From positions 1 to 10,015 of the forward strand of contig LT642857.1 in NCBI GenBank assembly GCA_900128585.1: a DNA stretch of 10,015 bases, read 5' to 3'. How positions within the stretch are numbered: position 1 is the stretch's first letter; each line of letters starts with the position of its first letter. Below are positions 7,308-10,015 of the stretch, piece by piece. Position numbers and translations under genes: made by a program. Under the pieces are notes generated by a model, which saw only the letters and a list, made by a program, of their open reading frames with translations, was not told where the DNA came from and ran no database searches. The stretch is from Stramenopiles sp. TOSAG23-3 (taxonomy: Eukaryota > Sar).

Positions 7308-7339
7308 AAATATCTAAATAAACAACAGCCTAGATATTT
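7308..7339 (-). promoter_or_regulatory. Degenerate 3'-flank element in hairpin, copy 4 (after Hsp90)
   Basis: On the minus strand, GGCTGTTGTTTA (7330-7319) matches the element's GGCTGTTATTTA with one mismatch and is preceded by an A-rich stretch, as in the other copies. It lies about 90 nt after the Hsp90 stop, in Hsp90 sense orientation. It is flanked by a perfect 9-bp inverted repeat (AAATATCTA at 7308-7316 and TAGATATTT at 7331-7339) with a 14-nt loop containing part of the match. It is too diverged to be certain. Confidence 0.4.
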
Positions 7340-7419
7340 TTGACTTTAATCATTTTCACTTAAGCTCACGTCGTGCCGACCTCTTCTCTTCAAAATTAAT
7401 CTTTTATCCCTTTCTCCTC

Positions 7420-9462
7420 TCAGTTCTTGCGCACGACCTTTTCCAGCAAATCGTTCACTCGGGGAATCATCGAGCGAGGATCGTCCAGTATACCGGCAGC
7501 AACCATTGCGTTGTCAAAAAGTTGTTCCGCTACTAATTTTGCAAGTGCCGGGTCGTCGTTTCGCCGCTCAAACATCCCTTTTGTAACAGGGTGGTTCGGG
7601 TTGATCTCTAATTTTTGTTTAGACATCGTGTCTTTCTCGCCGAGATTCTTCATCATTTTTTGGATCGACGCAGAGTGGTGGTCAACTATAATTGCCGGGG
7701 AGTCCACGAGGCGGGTGGTCACCTTGACGTCCATCACAGTGTCCGCAAGGGTGGTCTTCATCCAGTCGACCATTTCGGCCTGAATTTTCGTCTCCTCTTC
7801 GCTTGTTGCCGCGTCTTTCTTTCGCTCTTCGTCCGTCTTTCGGCCGCCCTCCGTCTTCAGTTCTAGCCCACTCGTTTCGGCCGACACAAACTTGCGGCCC
7901 TGGTACTCTGCGACGTTCGACATGACGAATTCGTCGATCACGTCGTACAAGAATAGCACTTCGACCTTTTCACGCTGGAACTCTTCGTAGTACGGCGATG
8001 CCATCGCAAGCTCTCGCGTTGGCGCCGCCAGAAAATAGATTTTCTCTTGCTCCACGGGCATTCGACCGATGTACTCGTCCAGGGATGAAACCTCGCCTGG
8101 AAGGCTCGACGAGGTCTCAAACCTCAAGAGCTTGGACACGTCGTCCCGACGCTCGAAGTCCGTCACCGCGCCCTCCTTGAGGAAGTGGCCAAATTCTTCA
8201 AAAAATGTCTTGTACTGGTCCGGGTTCTTCTCCGATTCTTCCTTCAACAGACGAAGGATTCGGCGGGTCAGGACGTTCCCAATCTTTTTGATAAGGGCGG
8301 AGTCTTGGATGCCCTCTCGCGAGATTTGGAGGGGGATGTCTTCGCTGTCCACGGCTCCCTTGACGAAGCGAAGCCACCCGGGAAGCAAGTTCTCGGAGTT
8401 ACCCTCGATGAGGACTTTCTTGGAATACAAGTTAACGCCGGGGTCCATACGGGCTGCGCCAAATTTCTCCGAGTGCATGTTTCCGACGAAAAACACCGCT
8501 TTTAGATCGATCGGGACATCCACTCGAAAGTGAAGCTTGTACTGCGGCTCGTCCCACGCGCCGGCGATGTACTTGTAGAATTCGTTGTACTGGTCCTCTG
8601 TCACCGAGGACGGCTCCATGGCCCAGATGGCCTGCACCGTATTCACTTGTTCGCCATTCAGGTCTATTTGGAACGGGACGAAGTTCGAGTATTTGTTGAG
8701 CACGCCACGGACGTTCGCGGGGTCCGCGAACTCTTCGCATTCCTCTTTTAGGTGCATCACAATCTTCGTGCCCCTAGCATTGTCGGACTCGCCCAGCTCT
8801 TCGATATTGTAGGAACCGACGCCCTCGGAGGTCCACTTATAGGATGGCTGCGCTTTCCCATCGTCCCCGAGCGCCGCGGGCGTGCTGACGACTTCAACCT
8901 TGTGCGCCACCATGAAGGCCGAGTAAAACCCGACCCCGAACTGCCCGATGATGTCTGCGGACTTCCCGTCCGCATTGGCACCCGCAAGAAACTCTTTCGA
9001 CCCCGACCGGGCTATCGTGCCCAGCGTCCTGACCATTTCGTCCTTGTTCAGTCCTACGCCAGAATCTTCGATGGTAATGGTCTTTGCGTCCTTGTCCGTC
9101 GTTATCGTAACCCCAAGCTTTGCATCGTTGCTGTGCACTTCCTCTCCGAGCCTTTGCATGTACCGCACTTTCTCCAACGCGTCGGAGGAGTTGCTGACTA
9201 ATTCGCGGATGAAAACCTCTTTGTCCGTGTACAGGGAGTTGATCACAATGTCCAGCAGTTGGCTGGTTTCCGCGCCGAACTCGAACGCTTCCGCCTCCGC
9301 AAGCCTCGACCGGGAAGGGGCAACGCTGAACGAACGAAGGCTGTCCGCCACGCTAACACCAGTTGCCCTGATGCATGCATTGCTAAGTCGAACGCCCCTC
9401 GCCATCCGAGGGGCATGGGCCGCTGCCCGTTGGACCACCCGTTTCAAGCCTCGAGAAAGCAT
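7420..9462 (-). CDS. Mitochondrial Hsp90 chaperone (TRAP1-type)
   Basis: An ATP-dependent homodimeric chaperone of the mitochondrial matrix. The frame stays open upstream to about 9528, but the codon there is TTG. The ATG at 9462 gives 680 residues and a typical transit peptide: residues 1-50 are rich in Arg, Ala and Ser with no acid until about residue 40. The GHKL ATPase domain shows FIRELVSNSSDALEK (Glu87 and Asn91, predicted catalytic and Mg-binding), EDSGVG (Asp133, adenine contact) and the lid glycines GQFGVGF (173-179). The middle domain carries SREGIQ with Arg382 and Gln386 matching the ATP-contacting Arg/Gln pair. The C-terminal dimerisation domain ends in VRKN, with neither MEEVD (cytosolic) nor an ER-retention tail, which supports an organelle location. 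A plastid form is less likely but not excluded. No introns are seen. It is convergent with the membrane-protein gene. Confidence 0.95.
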   Translation of the reverse strand: MLSRGLKRVVQRAAAHAPRMARGVRLSNACIRATGVSVADSLRSFSVAPSRSRLAEAEAFEFGAETSQLLDIVINSLYTDKEVFIRELVSNSSDALEKVRYMQRLGEEVHSNDAKLGVTITTDKDAKTITIEDSGVGLNKDEMVRTLGTIARSGSKEFLAGANADGKSADIIGQFGVGFYSAFMVAHKVEVVSTPAALGDDGKAQPSYKWTSEGVGSYNIEELGESDNARGTKIVMHLKEECEEFADPANVRGVLNKYSNFVPFQIDLNGEQVNTVQAIWAMEPSSVTEDQYNEFYKYIAGAWDEPQYKLHFRVDVPIDLKAVFFVGNMHSEKFGAARMDPGVNLYSKKVLIEGNSENLLPGWLRFVKGAVDSEDIPLQISREGIQDSALIKKIGNVLTRRILRLLKEESEKNPDQYKTFFEEFGHFLKEGAVTDFERRDDVSKLLRFETSSSLPGEVSSLDEYIGRMPVEQEKIYFLAAPTRELAMASPYYEEFQREKVEVLFLYDVIDEFVMSNVAEYQGRKFVSAETSGLELKTEGGRKTDEERKKDAATSEEETKIQAEMVDWMKTTLADTVMDVKVTTRLVDSPAIIVDHHSASIQKMMKNLGEKDTMSKQKLEINPNHPVTKGMFERRNDDPALAKLVAEQLFDNAMVAAGILDDPRSMIPRVNDLLEKVVRKN

Positions 9463-9500
9463 AGTATTCTTCTTTTCACGGGGCACAAAAGTACGTGCGT

Positions 9501-9525
9501 ATGTGTGTAAAAATATGTGTGTAAA
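9501..9525. repeat. 11-bp direct repeat upstream of Hsp90 start
   Basis: ATGTGTGTAAA occurs twice, at 9501-9511 and 9515-9525, separated by three bases. It lies 39-63 bp upstream of the Hsp90 ATG, in the likely 5' UTR. It may be no more than a small GT-rich duplication. Confidence 0.6.
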
Positions 9526-9746
9526 CAACCCAAGGGTTAAAAAAACGTCAATAAAATAGTACCGACTTACAAATTGTTGGGTGACATTTGAATCGTAATT
9601 AATATTTTTATATTGTTCCGTTGCTATCTTTTCTTTCTTGCTCTAACTTTATTTTCTCAAACACATATAGAAGGGATGGTGTGAACGGAGCAACAAAACA
9701 CACACGTGGCGGCGCGGAGGACCAACGAACAACCACAAAAAAATTT

Positions 9747-9791
9747 AATTTTTTTTTATTATTTATTTTAATTAATAATAATAAAAATAAA
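9747..9791. repeat. Poly-T and AAT-rich microsatellite
   Basis: A T-run and ATT/TTA repeats followed by AATAAT units, comparable to the tract at 4211-4260. It is non-coding and lies upstream of the Hsp90 gene. Confidence 0.6.
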
Positions 9792-9847
9792 ATGTATACA
9801 CATACATAATACAGCAGGGAAGTATAGGAAGGATAATTAATTATTCG

Positions 9848-9900
9848 CGAAGAAAAAGAAGAAGAAAAAAGAAGAAGAAAGAAGAAGAAAAAGAAGAAGC
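9848..9900. repeat. AAG-rich microsatellite
   Basis: An imperfect AAG/AAAAG purine run about 390-440 bp upstream of the Hsp90 start, of the same type as the tracts at about 4324-4380 and inside the AHI1 coding sequence. Confidence 0.75.
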
Positions 9901-9935
9901 TTTGATTGTATCATAGACTTCGCGGTGTCATTTTT

Positions 9936-9970
9936 AAAACAAGAAAATTGGCTGTTATTTAAGTAATTAA
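9936..9970 (+). promoter_or_regulatory. Conserved element, copy 5 (no recognised gene upstream)
   Basis: This is identical over 35 nt to copy 3 at 7181-7215, including the core ACAAGAAAATTGGCTGTTAT and the tail TTTAAGTAATTAA. Unlike the other copies it does not follow a recognised gene on its own strand: the only plus-strand candidate upstream is the doubtful frame at 9621-9809. It may mark the 3' end of an unseen transcript, belong to something beyond the right edge, or show that the element is a dispersed repeat. Confidence 0.6.
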
Positions 9971-10015
9971 AATTAATGTACTGCGAACTGAACTCTAAAT
10001 TTAGACATTCGAGGT

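Larger units (their letters stand above)
7017..7419. other. Gap between convergent genes, with 3'-flank signals
   Basis: This 403-bp gap separates the 3' ends of the membrane-protein gene and the Hsp90 gene. It holds one strong element copy on the plus strand and one degenerate copy on the minus strand. ATTAAA at 7081-7086 is a possible poly(A) signal for the plus-strand gene, 65 nt after its stop. No coding sequence is recognised; a short open frame at 6959-7207 mostly lies over the end of the upstream gene. Confidence 0.7.
9463..10015. other. Hsp90 upstream region, no further gene recognised
   Basis: The presumed 5' UTR and promoter of the minus-strand Hsp90 gene, running to the window edge. 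It holds an 11-bp direct repeat, AT-rich microsatellites, an AAG tract and element copy 5. I looked for paired GAA/TTC heat-shock elements near the start and found no convincing array. A 62-codon plus-strand open frame at 9621-9809 is low in complexity at its end and is not supported as a gene. Confidence 0.65.

Noticed and set aside
9463-9528. Extension of Hsp90 by 22 codons upstream of the ATG at 9462
   Set aside because: The first codon would be TTG, and the added residues lie outside the good mitochondrial transit peptide that starts at the ATG.
8948-9559. Plus-strand open frame (203 codons) opposite the Hsp90 N-terminus
   Set aside because: It is antisense to the conserved ATPase domain. 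The product is Ser-rich and unrecognisable, and other shadow frames of the same kind lie all along the Hsp90 gene.
9463-9620. Heat-shock element array in the Hsp90 promoter
   Set aside because: No alternating GAA/TTC units with proper spacing were found. Mitochondrial Hsp90 genes need not be heat-inducible.
7181-9970. Hsp90 region as a transposon bounded by the 35-nt direct repeats (copies 3 and 5)
   Set aside because: The enclosed DNA holds an ordinary conserved housekeeping gene and no transposase. Related copies also occur elsewhere in both orientations after other genes.

Overview
The window looks like nuclear DNA from a unicellular, flagellated eukaryote. Four protein genes are visible. 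Two are GC-rich and widely conserved in eukaryotes (a jouberin homologue and a mitochondrial Hsp90), one is a spliced FKBP gene, and one is an unspliced multipass membrane protein. Coding DNA is GC-rich while the gaps are very AT-rich, full of poly-A/T and AAT or AAG microsatellites. The only introns seen are two short GT-AG introns with CTAAC branch-like motifs. Jouberin (AHI1) implies a cilium or flagellum. I cannot name the species; a stramenopile-like protist is a guess from the overall look of the proteins.

Layout. (1) Positions 3-2885, plus strand: 5'-truncated jouberin/AHI1 homologue, open to the left edge. (2) 3100-4004, minus strand: three-exon gene for a 222-residue protein with two tandem FKBP domains, convergent with AHI1. 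(3) 4005-5234: 1.2 kb AT-rich gap between divergent genes. (4) 5235-7016, plus strand: intronless 593-residue multipass membrane protein whose helix layout and C-terminal region resemble gustatory-receptor-like (GRL) proteins; this is tentative. (5) 7420-9462, minus strand: mitochondrial Hsp90 (TRAP1-type role), convergent with the membrane gene. (6) 9463-10015: Hsp90 upstream region with microsatellites.

The most interesting non-coding signal is a short conserved element with core ACAAGAAAATTGGCTGTTAT. It occurs after the stop codon of three of the four genes, always in that gene's sense orientation. A degenerate copy follows the fourth gene. A fifth copy at 9936-9970 is identical over 35 nt to the one at 7181-7215 but has no recognised gene upstream on its strand. 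Two copies sit in the loops of perfect inverted repeats. This suggests a 3'-end or 3'-UTR element, though a dispersed short repeat is also possible.

The four genes (ciliary transition zone, proline isomerase, membrane receptor candidate, mitochondrial chaperone) show no obvious shared pathway and should be read as independent neighbours.
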